From Cruorifilaria tuberocauda (lineage: Eukaryota; Nematoda; Chromadorea; Rhabditida; Onchocercidae), in assembly GCA_013365365.1 (NCBI GenBank), contig JABVXU010000169.1:43961-107960 (forward strand): a DNA stretch of 64,000 nucleotides, read 5' to 3'. Below, in pieces: positions 54,325 through 64,000 of this stretch. The position numbers and the translations under genes were made by a program. Positions within the stretch are counted from its first letter, which is position 1. Every line of letters begins with the position of its first letter. The notes below the pieces were generated by a model, which saw only the letters and a list, made by a program, of their open reading frames with translations, did no database searches and was not told where the DNA came from.

Positions 54325-54767
54325 TTACGAAACAAAATGTCTAAAAAGCTTTGAGCGCAAGAACCTTGACACGCTTCGATGATACGCATTAATTTGTTCT
54401 ACCAATCCACGTAGTTCCACTGGTCCCAAAGAGCTTTTTATCATACAGCTTTGTGCAGCACTTTAGCATTGACTCGAGATGATAGCCGATTGTTGAATTC
54501 ATTCCTTTACTTCTCGTATATCGAACATTAGCTTCATAAATGCAATTGCTCATTTACTGCGCAACCCAAAAGATCAGTTAATTTTTTTGCCATCACCAGC
54601 GCTATCTTATCAAATTTTCTCTAGATTAAATGGATTCAGTATTTTGTTTGTTTTTACTCGTCTGTCACAGTGTTCGCATTAATTACTTCTAATACAACCA
54701 TATGAGAAATCATTTCGCTTCTAATTACTCCTGTCCACATCTTATAATTGATATATGTCCCGCTCAT
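54325..54767 (-). pseudogene. Possible decayed gene fragment with frameshifts
   Basis: Four successive minus-strand frames look coding but do not connect. They are MSGTYINYKMWTGVIRSEMI onward (54767-54654), KFDKIALVMAKKLTDLLGCA (from 54617), a short MKLMFDIREVKE piece, and SSLGPVELRGLVEQINAYHR onward (54462-54325). The gaps between them are too short for introns, so frameshifts are more likely. The parent family is not recognised. Confidence 0.3.
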
Positions 54768-57700
54768 TTTTACCTAGCCACCATTAATCGTTCTCATCTC
54801 CCTGCTACAGTGATCTGAATATGTCAATGTGCACCCATAAAAATTTTTTAAATCAAGTTAAAAGTTTCCGTGGAGGCAGAAATGAAATTATCTTTTCGCA
54901 GTATTATTCCGGTAAATTTTTTTGTTACCGAAATCTTTGCAAATACATCTTTTCAAATCTTATTTCAAAGCATTGCCTGGTAAATGTCGGGTTAACACGG
55001 CCAACATTAAATATCATTAATCACTTCAGAAAATTTTCAGATAAACAATATTTATTTCTTTGTTTGTATGAGTTTTCTATGAGAAAATTTTGAAAACTTA
55101 AAAATATAAGTTCACCTCTACACTGTTACTGTTGCCTATTTATTTCATATAATGGAGCTAAAAAGTTTGTTGTGCGAGGCAAAATGTTTGAAGTGTTCGA
55201 TATTTCGGAACTTGGTTGAATACCCCCGTCTTTATTGGTAATTCCTTAACAAACTTTCCCTTCTTCCTTATTTTTTCAACATTCTTAAGTTTTAGGTTTT
55301 ATTATGACAATATTAAGTCCTTGATATTGCATGCATGATTTTTTTTTAATGAAAGTTATTCCGTTTTTATTGGAAAAGCTGAAAAGGATGAAAGCAGAAC
55401 TAAAAAAAAAACGTTTTTCCTATCAAAAAACTGAAAAATTAAACTTACTATACTATCAAGTATTAGTGATGCTGCAGAAAATTGCTGTTTAAAAACACGT
55501 GCGAGAAAACATATTCTATTATATCTAACCTCTAATTTGTTCAAGAAAGTTCGCTTCTGTAAAATTTTCAGTTTTTCTAAATATCTCACGTTTTTTGAGC
55601 CTGATCTTCAAATGCTTTCAATATGTTGAAAGATTAACACCAATAGTCATATAAAAGTTGGTGATAAAGATTTTTACAGTTATAACATTATTTTATTTTT
55701 TGTAAATTTTAACGCAATGTGTTTTCGGAATCAACCCCTCAATTTGCATCGCTTGTGAAATTTTACAGCAAGTTGAATCTACCAAACTCTAAAATGAATG
55801 TTTTTTATGTTATTATGATTCATAAAAAGTGACAATTATTGTAGATGAATGGAATGTTTTTAAAAACAAATTTCAAATCTAGTATTTCACGAATAAACTA
55901 TATTTCATAAAAAGAAATTTAGGATACAATATACATCAGCAAGAAAACGAATATAATGAGATGTTCATGTATGATATGTATTTTAGTTTTGAAATATTTT
56001 TCTTAACAAAACTAGCTCATTTAATCTCATCCATCAACGTCAGGTAACGTGAATTATGTCCGAAATTCTACGCAGCAAGTGTTATTAAATATTCAATTGA
56101 AATTCGAAAGAGAAATTTCATATGTCCACTGTAGATTAAACTATGAATTTATCGGAACAAAATTTTCAAGCCTTACTTTTTTTGCTTAATATTTTACTAT
56201 TTTGATGAAAACCAATCTTAATTTTTCGGTTGAATGGCAGAATTTATTTCGAAAAAATTTTTATATCGTTTGGAAGTTTTTTTTCTATAGAGGTAACTCA
56301 ATATTCAAGAATTTAATTATTTTGAATTTAGATATCAGGACTTAGTCCCAGTCAATTTTTAAAGTCTGGTTCTGAAATTTGATTTATCACTCATTAAGGG
56401 AATCCAACTTACTATTGACATTACTTTATATAACAACGAATAAAATCGCTATAGAAAATCTTAATCTCATTGCATATATTCCCGCCGGAAGAATCTCACG
56501 AGACCGATTGTGGATGAAAAAGAAGGAACTGCTTAGAATCACAGCTGTCACAAGTAGCAGTTGCTATTCTAAGCAGTTCGTTCTCTTTCATCTGTTCATT
56601 CAGTACAAGTCATTGTTTTCTTGGAAAAACTTCGCTTATATTATATTCTCGTTTTACTGTGCACATTTTCAAAACACTTTCTTTCTTGCTTTATTCTGAA
56701 AATTTTCAAAAATTCCAATGATTTAATCTTCAGAAATAAAATTACATGAATGTGCGATTTCAATATAAGACCAAACGAAGTTAAATAGCGTCGTAAAAAA
56801 AGTATGGAGCTCTTACTTTCCAAATCTTGCAGAGGTATTACCAAGAATTTGTTCCGTTTCTAGTTAAGATTAAAGTGCTTTACTCCTATATTACGCATGA
56901 CTTATTTTTATTGACCAATAACAGTTAGTTACATCCAGGGAAATAAGATCATCTTAATAGGTTATGGACCTACACAGATGAAAGTTAATGCTTTCAAAGT
57001 CTAAATTAATTTTTTGCAATTTTTAAAATTTATTAGGAGTTAATTCAAATTAATCGCCAATGCTATATATTTTGCAAAGAAATAGAAATCGATTTCTTTT
57101 TATCTAACATCTTGATTTTTTTCTTAAACGACAAATTTTTTCTTTTTTCTAACATATCTGTTAAATAAATATGTCGAATCAAAATTCAATTCAATATTTC
57201 TGCTTCTCACTCTCGTTTCTATGACCACTACTAGAAGTAATAGAATTTCTCCATCTTTCCTTATCCAACCGAAGAGTATCATACGCTACGAACTTTCAAA
57301 ATGCCAGTATTTTCCACCCAGATTTGAAGTTTGGCCTTATTTGTTTTCAGCTGTAAGAATTATCCATAGTTCGGGAGTCTTTAAAACTCATTTAATTTAA
57401 TTAACCTCGGAAGTCAGTCATTTTCGAGACTTGAGTGTTTATTTTCTTATTTCAAAGGTTACGCATTCCCGCTAGATCACTCTATTTCAAGATATTTTTA
57501 TAAGCACAAGATTTTCGCTTTAAAAGACTACCGCATAGTGTGAAATGTACTGAAGTGATTTAGTTATCTATTCATTCTAATGACCCTTTTCAACACATTA
57601 AATCTGATTTTTAAAAAACTGTTTAAACTTCAACGGCCTATACTTCACTATTGATTTTTTTTAATCATCACTTGTCAAATGAGTACTTCTGCGTAGAACG

Positions 57701-58854
57701 AGATGATATGTTATCATTATGTAAGATCCAGCATCAAGCGAGATCGAAATTATATCAGAGGAATAGAAAGAAAAATTTGCATATCCTATAAACGATAAAT
57801 ATTTTATAGTTTCATTTTAAAATCAGTCTTGAGCATTAACAGAAACTAGAAGTAATTAGCAGATGAGAATATATGTTTCCTCATAAAATCATATAAATTC
57901 TGGTCATAAGGTAGTAAACAACAGTTATGGAAAGACTTTCAGTGGTAATTAATAAGTAAACTGTTTATAACTATACTAACTTAATCGCTGTCTATTTTCA
58001 ACTTAATGCGTGGTTCTCAACTTTCTGTTATCACTCTTTGATTATGCTGTTTGAATTTATTGAAAAAACGTTTTAAAAAACCATCGAATATTTTTTTACA
58101 GTAAATACATTAATTTATTTTAAACGATATGTTATGTTTGCACATGTGTGTTCTTAATTTGATGCTTTTATAAATTTATCATGTTAAGATCTGCTATGTG
58201 GAGTAGCTCACTGCAACTTATTTAATTTCTCTTTCACTCAGTATATATTATCATTGCACCAGTGATGTTACTACTTATCAACTGCAATACTTCCTTGATA
58301 AAATTTTACTTTTTTCCCTTTACTTTGCGAATCCAATAATTCAACGGTGAAAAGTTAGTTAAATATGTTATACATTGAAGGGATAAGTGACGCCGGCGTT
58401 GATATTCGCAAAAGACAGTTCGCGAAGTAATTGATCGGATATTAATTGTGATGAATTTGATGAAATTTATAGCATTCAGGTAAATTTAGTTCCATATCTA
58501 ACATTTCAATGCGATATTTCCTTATAATTACAATTTTTGCGTTGACTTGTTCAAATTCATAATATCACTAGAAAAACAGTGTAAATATATGGTGCGCGGA
58601 TCTTGTTTGGTTAAAAGTCTGAATTTTTTTAAAAGTTAAGTTTAGAACTTTGCAGTTAAGTTCACACTGCGCATCACATATTAATGAAATCAGTAATTTT
58701 TTCCTTTTACCCTCTTATCTGAATTTCAAAACTGTGCTTCAAACTCATTTATAGCTTGAAAATTGAAATGACAGATGTATTTTATTTCCAGTTGCTTGCT
58801 TTGATTAATTTTTGATCAATTTTACGCAAATTTTAGAATAATTTTTTATGGCAG
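54768..58854. other. Intergenic region
   Basis: AT-rich, with no supportable protein gene. The frames at 54821-55093, 55356-55589 and 56379-56699 look like chance. The notable element is the hairpin at 56513-56592. Near 58451-58479 an ATG frame (MNLMKFIAF) ends at a strong donor (GCATTCAG followed by GTAAAT), but its phase does not fit the GPCR exon that follows. Confidence 0.4.
56513..56592. ncRNA. microRNA-precursor-like hairpin
   Basis: The 80 bases fold on themselves. Position 56513 pairs with 56592 and the pairing continues inward with only isolated mismatches (at 56520, 56525, 56540-56541 and 56549) and two GU pairs, to a 4-nt terminal loop (56551-56554). A 14-bp perfect block (GAACTGCTTAGAAT with ATTCTAAGCAGTTC) forms the core, at 56526-56539 and 56566-56579. 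Length, symmetry, one- to two-base bulges and the lack of coding sense match nematode microRNA precursors. Either strand could be transcribed. I do not recognise a known mature seed. A small foldback transposon is the main alternative. Confidence 0.45.
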
Positions 58855-59094
58855 CATCGAGGTGAATACTATGTTTTATTGCTATATAGTCTAGTTTGCA
58901 TTTTTGGAATATTAGCCAACTTAATCTTTCTTATTGCATTTTTACGAACTTCACATATTCGTAATTTACAAAACTACTTTATTGCAAATTTGGCTGTGTG
59001 GACCTTTTATTATGCATTGTCACCGCATCTGTCACACTTTATCTTACGAAAAATTTGTTTTGGCCATTTGGCAATTTCGCTTGCCAAACGGTTG
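58855..59094 (+). pseudogene. GPCR exon (TM1-TM2, neuropeptide-receptor type) with a one-base frameshift
   Basis: An acceptor (TTTTTTATGGCAG) opens a frame reading YVLLLYSLVCIFGILANLIF, then LRTSHIRNLQNYFIANLAV. This is TM1, the first inner loop and the start of TM2 of a rhodopsin-family receptor of the NPY/FMRFamide type. At 58999 one base is missing, and the reading continues in another frame as DLLLCIVTASVTLYLTKNLF, then WPFGNFACQTV with the conserved Trp and Cys before TM3. A donor (GTTG followed by GTTTTA) follows. No TM3-TM7 exons are visible downstream. Either this is a decayed receptor or the assembly has an indel; the match of both halves to the family is clear. Confidence 0.75.
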
Positions 59095-59186
59095 GTTTTA
59101 ACAGATTACTAAAAGATAAGAATATGGAAAAATTAAATATACAGATTAAGAAACTGACAATTAAAAATGACAGACATCTTTAAGCA

Positions 59187-60932
59187 ATGATCACAGATGA
59201 ATTCATTTTTCCTACTAACTCATTGACCCTACACAGTATGTTTTCTTCTGTGTAAATAATAACTGTAAATACAGCTAATTTTTATTTTTGTGCAATGAAT
59301 TTTTCTACTCATTAGCTATTCAATAAATTGCGTATATTTAACTTCTTATGATTTGACTCGAAATTTGAATATATTTATGAGTTTTCCTGTTGAGCTTGTA
59401 TTCATTATGCTTTCTCTTTTGAGACATTCAAAATGAACGTTTGTGTTTAAAACTTTAGGAGTTTTTAGGAAAAATAAGTATTTTGGCGAAGAATTTGAAA
59501 CAATTCTACGTTATTGTCAGCCAACAAACAAGAAAATAGTTTGAACGCCGGAATACTAAAATCAATATGAAAGAGATTGTAAAGAACATTCGATTATAAG
59601 TAGATAATCGCAAGTTTTCCTGGGCAAAAAAGTTTCTGAATTTGTTGGATTGTTAGATAAATTTGAGAAGCAATTGCTAGCATGAAACAGCCGTTAGGTA
59701 TCCTCTTTTAAAGAAAGTTTATAGAACTATTTATTTACATTCCAGTTTTTACATTGCAGTGTTACAATAAAAATCTGAATTATTCTCACCAAGAATAGTT
59801 TGCTCATTTGATTTGCAACGATGTGGTTGTTTCACTTGCTATTCTTTTTTCCCGTTATCTTCCTAATCTCGTCAGGTTGATCTCTATTTGATTCAAAATA
59901 GAATGAATAAGTCGGTAGAATTGGAACGCTTCATTGAAATTTTCAGGAAATGACTCTAATTATAATGGAAAAATTCTTAAAGCCTGGAACGATCAGTTCA
60001 TTATTTTCGTAAATGTTCAAATATTAAACATTTCTTTTATTGCATAAAAATTCGTTCCTTTTGTTCAGCACATTCCACAACAGATATGGGAAGAAACAAT
60101 TCTGGAAATACCATCCAGTATAAGGAAAAGTAAGTGTTCCCATAGTTAAAAGGAAATCGGAGGATTTTTCCTAATATTCTTTGATACTCCTTCCTTCCTA
60201 TGATTACGATTTTTCTACATTTAAGCAGTAATGATAATTTCTAAGGATTAGAATAATTTTCATGAAAAAATTAATCATAAAAACACTTGAGATCACCTTT
60301 ATTAACAAGTTTCTATGAATTTTCGGATAATTCTCATACGACGCTTATATTTCTTCGAATCTTAAATTCTTTTTGAGGTAGACTTGATTAATTACTCTTT
60401 GTTCCTGACTAAGTCAGGTTGTTATCTGAAAAATGAGTTGCATGATTCATTAATGAATAGTATCGGAAATGAAATATAGATTAAAGGATGTTTACAAACA
60501 AGAAATGTTCGACAATGAACAGAAGAGAGCAAGAAATGTTATCAAAAATTTCATGGTTCAGCAACAAGTACCATTAGTGAGCAGTTCGTCAATGATACCC
60601 ATATACAAGCGTACCGAATTCATGGGTTTGTTGCTCTTACTGATACTTATTACCTGGTTGGCAACACTTGAAATGAATGGTGTCTAATGATAGGTTCATC
60701 TCAAAAATTGTTAAATATAATGATGCAGAAAAATCTACGGATTAAAAATTAAAAGAAGCCATGTATTATTGCAGTTTTATCAGCGGGCGTTGTGCTTTAT
60801 TGGATTCTAATGATATTTATTGGAACGATATTAATAATGTGTTGCATATGTACAAGATCTCGAGCGAAGGAAGGTGATGGGAATGAAGAGATTCGAAAAA
60901 AAAAAGTGGAGGATAGAACAGAAGAATTATAA
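59187..60932 (+). CDS. Unknown protein with two adjacent hydrophobic segments (six-exon model, 201 aa)
   Basis: Exons are 59187-59235, 59459-59538, 59876-59914, 60069-60129, 60461-60679 and 60775-60932 (TAA). All phases match and the sum is 606 nt. The protein starts MITDEFIFPTNSLTLH and continues KNKYFGEEFETILRYCQPTN, then QQIWEETILEIPSSIRKISE. A charged helical stretch follows (EMFDNEQKRARNVIKNF). After it come two hydrophobic stretches, FMGLLLLLILITWLATLEM and VVLYWILMIFIGTILIMCCI, separated by only a few residues. The tail is highly charged and ends VEDRTEEL. It looks like a membrane hairpin protein with both ends on one side. The last three exons are the best supported; the 39-nt exon with donor GTAGAA is the weakest. 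No family recognised. Confidence 0.5.
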
Positions 60933-62274
60933 CATTGATTCTATTACTTCTCTCCTTCTCATCTTCATCATATGCTTAATGTTTAAAAAATATGAAAGTA
61001 AACTGCCTGATGTACAAATATATGTGCAGTAATACTGATTTTCCCATTTCTTGCGATGCTATTCCTTAACTGATTGATGATTGAAAATGTTATTGATTTC
61101 CAATTACTCCTAAAAACTTTCCAACGCTTTTCTTGAAATTTTAAATTTTGAATTTCATAGCTTTCTTTGGAAGTATTAGTTCATTTTTACGATTTAAAAT
61201 AATTTTGTTTCTGGAAATCCTGTGCCTTTGAAAAAGCTGTCGATATTTCAAAATTTTCATTTTGGTACATCAGCTTTTTAATTCATATAAGCGACTTTGC
61301 AAATTATTCTTGAGCAAACGCATTTAACTATGAAGCATCATGAAAGATGGTAAAGGGAAAATGATATGTTATAATTCGAAAACATTTAATAAATGTGACA
61401 TTCACTGTTTATCTTTCTTTCACATACATACAGCTTTCCATTGAATCAACGGATTTTCTTGTTTTAGAAATAGTATCGTAGCTGAGAGTCTTCTTCCCAC
61501 TGCGCATGCAATATCCTAGACCGCGCAATGCCTTATTTAAACACCATGTGAATTTCCGCACCTTATATACTAACATTCCTCATCAGAGACGATAGTCGAC
61601 ATCACTCATTAACTTGAGTACTTTGTATTTACTTTGCTCTCGATTCATTTCACCAAACTGTCGTAAATTTTTCAAAGTTACTACTGAAGAACTACTGAAA
61701 GCTACTTTTTAAAACGTTGTCATTACTGCCGAAGAATTAGTAATATATAGTGTCGTGACGTCAATAAATTGTGTATCTGTTCTTTCGTTATGCTTGTTCC
61801 TGATTATTATAAACTTTTACATATCGACATCCAATTAGAAATTTACTTCGATATTTAAAAGATTAAGGTAATAGTGGGATAATAACGAAAAATAATGGTT
61901 ACATGAAAACGAAGATAAACTGAAAAGTTTCAAAAGGTTGCAACATTATTAGGAAATAGAAAGAAAAAATGTGATAGTGGTAGTGATAATAACAGTTGTA
62001 TTGTTAACGTATTATTAATATTATCTGAATGTGAGTCTTTGTATTGAATTTGAGCGGATAATTTTCGGTTTAATCAATGGGTGGGAAATGAAAATTATAA
62101 AAAAAGACGATATCTTGGAACGATTTCAACAAATTTTTAGGATATGTTGAAAAATTAACAATACCTGATTGCAAAGTAAATGAGGTGAAGTAATAAATTT
62201 ACTGAATTAGCAAGTGAATCCCAAAACCATGATAAATCTATGCTAAAAATTCGAAAAGTGAACAAATACACTTA
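60933..62274. other. Intergenic region between convergent genes
   Basis: This lies between the 3' ends of the plus-strand 201-aa gene and the minus-strand dystroglycan-like gene. It is AT-rich, except for a less AT-rich patch at about 61490-61600 with several CpG. No gene seen. Confidence 0.5.
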
Positions 62275-63928
62275 CTAAAAAACACTTTTGTTTAGGTCCA
62301 TAGGATAATCTGGAGCGGATATCACTATTTCCTGCATTTTTCTGAAACAGGAAAAAAACTTTCAGTGAAATTCTTGGAGTGACTTTCAAAGTAGTGCAAC
62401 AATCATTTGCTCTGGAATCATTAAATATCTCGGAAAATTTTTGTAAGAAGTTTAAAAACTTCAGTTCCTATACATTAGAGGCATTTATTGAATGGATTTT
62501 AAAATTCAATATACCTGCTCTTTTGCGAATGTAGTCCGTTTCGTTTATTGATTGCAAACATGTTTTCTTCAACGGAAAATTTTCTTTTATTATTTTGAGC
62601 ATGATTCTGGTGATAACTCTGTTCAACATCTGGATCATATGTATTGGAATATAATATTCCGTCTGTATCAACGGTTATTCCGCCTCCATTTCCAATTGTT
62701 TTCATCATACTCTCTTCTTCTCCAATTGGCATTTCGAGCATCTGATAAAATTTGTTGTACAGAAGTACACTACTTCCACATGAAAACCTTTTTCTTAATT
62801 AATTTTTTCAAGAAGTCCGATTTTCTTCACATAGTATTATATCTTTTTCTTTTCTATTTTGAAGAAATTCTTTGATTAGAATTAAAATGATGTTATACCT
62901 GTGTTTCATAAAGCATATCATGAGAGCTTGCAACCGGTGGATTTGGTAAAAACATAGCACCAAATTTTGGAATTTGATTAATATTTAGATGTTGCTCCAT
63001 CCGATGTCGCGTGTAGCAAAAACATGTGACGCAAATTCCAATCAGTGCTCCAGCTGCTACTGTCACCGCTAGTACAATCATTGCTGCAAGCAATCTGATA
63101 AGAATTTTCAATATGCAAAAAGATGAAATTCTTCATAATTATGCTTTTCACAAAAGCGTGGCATAAGCAGTATTCTTGGTAGGCTCGTAACCAGCGCAAA
63201 GCGAGAGTAAATAAAAGATTTAAGTCAAAATACCAACCAAAAGAAGCAGTTTTGAAATTCGTAAAAAACACATTTTCGCCAGTTACACTTTTTAAATTAA
63301 TACGAATTTCTCCAACAACAATTCGCGGTTTCAATCTTTCAGCAATTGTTTTTATCGTTGTATTTTCGAAAAGTTTGCTAGAAATACATAATAAATTTAC
63401 TTATTTTTCGATGAATTATTAGGATTATACTATCACCTGTATTCTTCAACTTTGCAGCTCTTTTTTGTTGTGGGGTTCACAGCATACCAGCGCATATCGA
63501 TGTTTTCCTGCTGTTTTACATTGTTATGCTTTTCTTCTACACTTTCCAAAAGAAGAAGCTTACATGGAACAGTAAATTCTCTCAGTATTTTTGCAATCAC
63601 CTAGAAGTAATTCATGATGTCCTTATTCTTTTATCCCATCATTCGCACATCTCGAAAGAATTTTGTGATATATTAATGATGTTCAAAAACATAGGAAAGG
63701 AAAATGTAAAATTTTTATTTTCTGATATTATAAAGAAATTGAAATGAGTTTTACCTTTTCAGCAGTTTTGAGATGGTGTCGTTCGATATTAAGAATTGAT
63801 AGAATAAATCGGTTTGAGTCACTAATTATATTCACGAGTATCTCAGCTTTGGAACATAATTTCTTTCCAGTAAGAGGAGAATCACAAGCCATCACCTCAA
63901 TGCATTTCTCAGTCCTCCAATTGATGAT
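62275..63928 (-). CDS. Dystroglycan-like transmembrane protein, 3' part (5' part beyond the window)
   Basis: Exons in transcript order are about 63928-63755 (left edge unsure), 63600-63437, 63377-63238, 63083-62899, 62741-62515 and 62341-62275 (TAG); all joins are in phase. The extracellular part has the layout of the dystroglycan SEA-like domain: KVIAKILREFTVPC, then DMRWYAVN, then KKSCKVEEY, with two Cys spaced like the beta-dystroglycan disulphide, and an N-glycosylation site in ENTT. A single TM follows (AMIVLAVTVAAGALIGICVT), then CFCYTRHRMEQHLN and a 130-odd-residue cytoplasmic tail with IPKFGAMFLPNPP, placed like the KKGVPIIF segment of dystroglycan. The tail ends APDYPMDLNKSVF and has no PPxY dystrophin-binding motif. 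The Gly-Ser autocleavage site is not seen. An adhesion role at basement membrane is expected from the family. C. elegans dgn genes are the likely relatives. Confidence 0.65.
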
Positions 63929-63956
63929 TTAAAAAAATTTACCAAAAGGTAGCATT

Positions 63957-63957
<1 letters not shown>

Positions 63958-63992
<35 letters not shown>
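63958..63992. repeat. Poly-T run (35 bp)
   Basis: Uninterrupted T run just upstream, in transcript sense, of the dystroglycan-like exon. On the minus strand it reads as poly-A, so it could be a decayed retroposon tail or an assembly-sensitive homopolymer. Confidence 0.95.
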
Positions 63993-63993
<1 letters not shown>

Positions 63994-64000
63994 TAATTTA

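Noticed and set aside
59821..59880. MWLFHLLFFFPVIFLISS, apparent signal peptide
   Set aside because: This pyrimidine-rich stretch is better explained as the acceptor tract ending in CGTCAG before the exon at 59876.
60289..60308. TGAGATCA, a bantam/mir-58-like seed
   Set aside because: The upstream sequence has no arm that pairs with it.

Overview
The window is eukaryotic nuclear DNA. It is strongly AT-rich, with small exons, GT-AG introns, microsatellites and no operon-like dense coding. The best-preserved gene is a Pax-6 (VAB-3 type) transcription factor whose paired domain and exon style look nematode. The AT content, the long introns and the general layout suggest a spirurid or filarial worm; this is inference, not proof. 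Most long open frames here are chance, and the real genes had to be assembled from exons by matching splice sites, reading phase and protein sense.

Layout. 1-9.2 kb: no gene I can support. 9.2-36.5 kb, minus strand: the vab-3/Pax-6 gene, modelled as 11 coding exons (483 aa) with in-phase junctions. It has a full paired domain, a full homeodomain and a Ser/Thr/Pro-rich C-terminus ending in an aspartate/tyrosine/tryptophan-containing tail. Two introns are very large: 7.3 kb (intron 1) and 10.2 kb (between the paired-box and homeobox parts). The second holds a 290-bp CA microsatellite, a GC-rich block and a possible alternative first exon for a homeodomain-only isoform. 36.6-37.7 kb: shared 5' region of vab-3 and a divergent plus-strand gene that begins with a clean signal-peptide exon. 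38.5-48.7 kb: mostly intronic or intergenic, with a few exon-like pieces I cannot join. 48.8-49.0 kb, plus strand: two exons that end a small protein. 51.8-53.8 kb, minus strand: a six-exon gene for a 267-aa coiled-coil protein of unknown family. 53.9-54.8 kb: coding-looking fragments broken by frameshifts. 56.5 kb: an 80-nt near-perfect hairpin that looks like a microRNA precursor. 58.9-59.1 kb, plus strand: a GPCR exon (TM1-TM2) with a one-base frameshift. 59.2-60.9 kb, plus strand: a six-exon gene for a 201-aa protein with two hydrophobic segments. 62.3-64 kb, minus strand: the 3' half of a dystroglycan-like gene that runs off the right edge.

VAB-3/Pax-6 controls head, sensory and epidermal patterning in worms, and dystroglycan-type proteins anchor cells to basement membrane. 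Nothing in the layout indicates that the neighbouring genes work together, apart from the shared 5' region between vab-3 and the secreted-protein gene.
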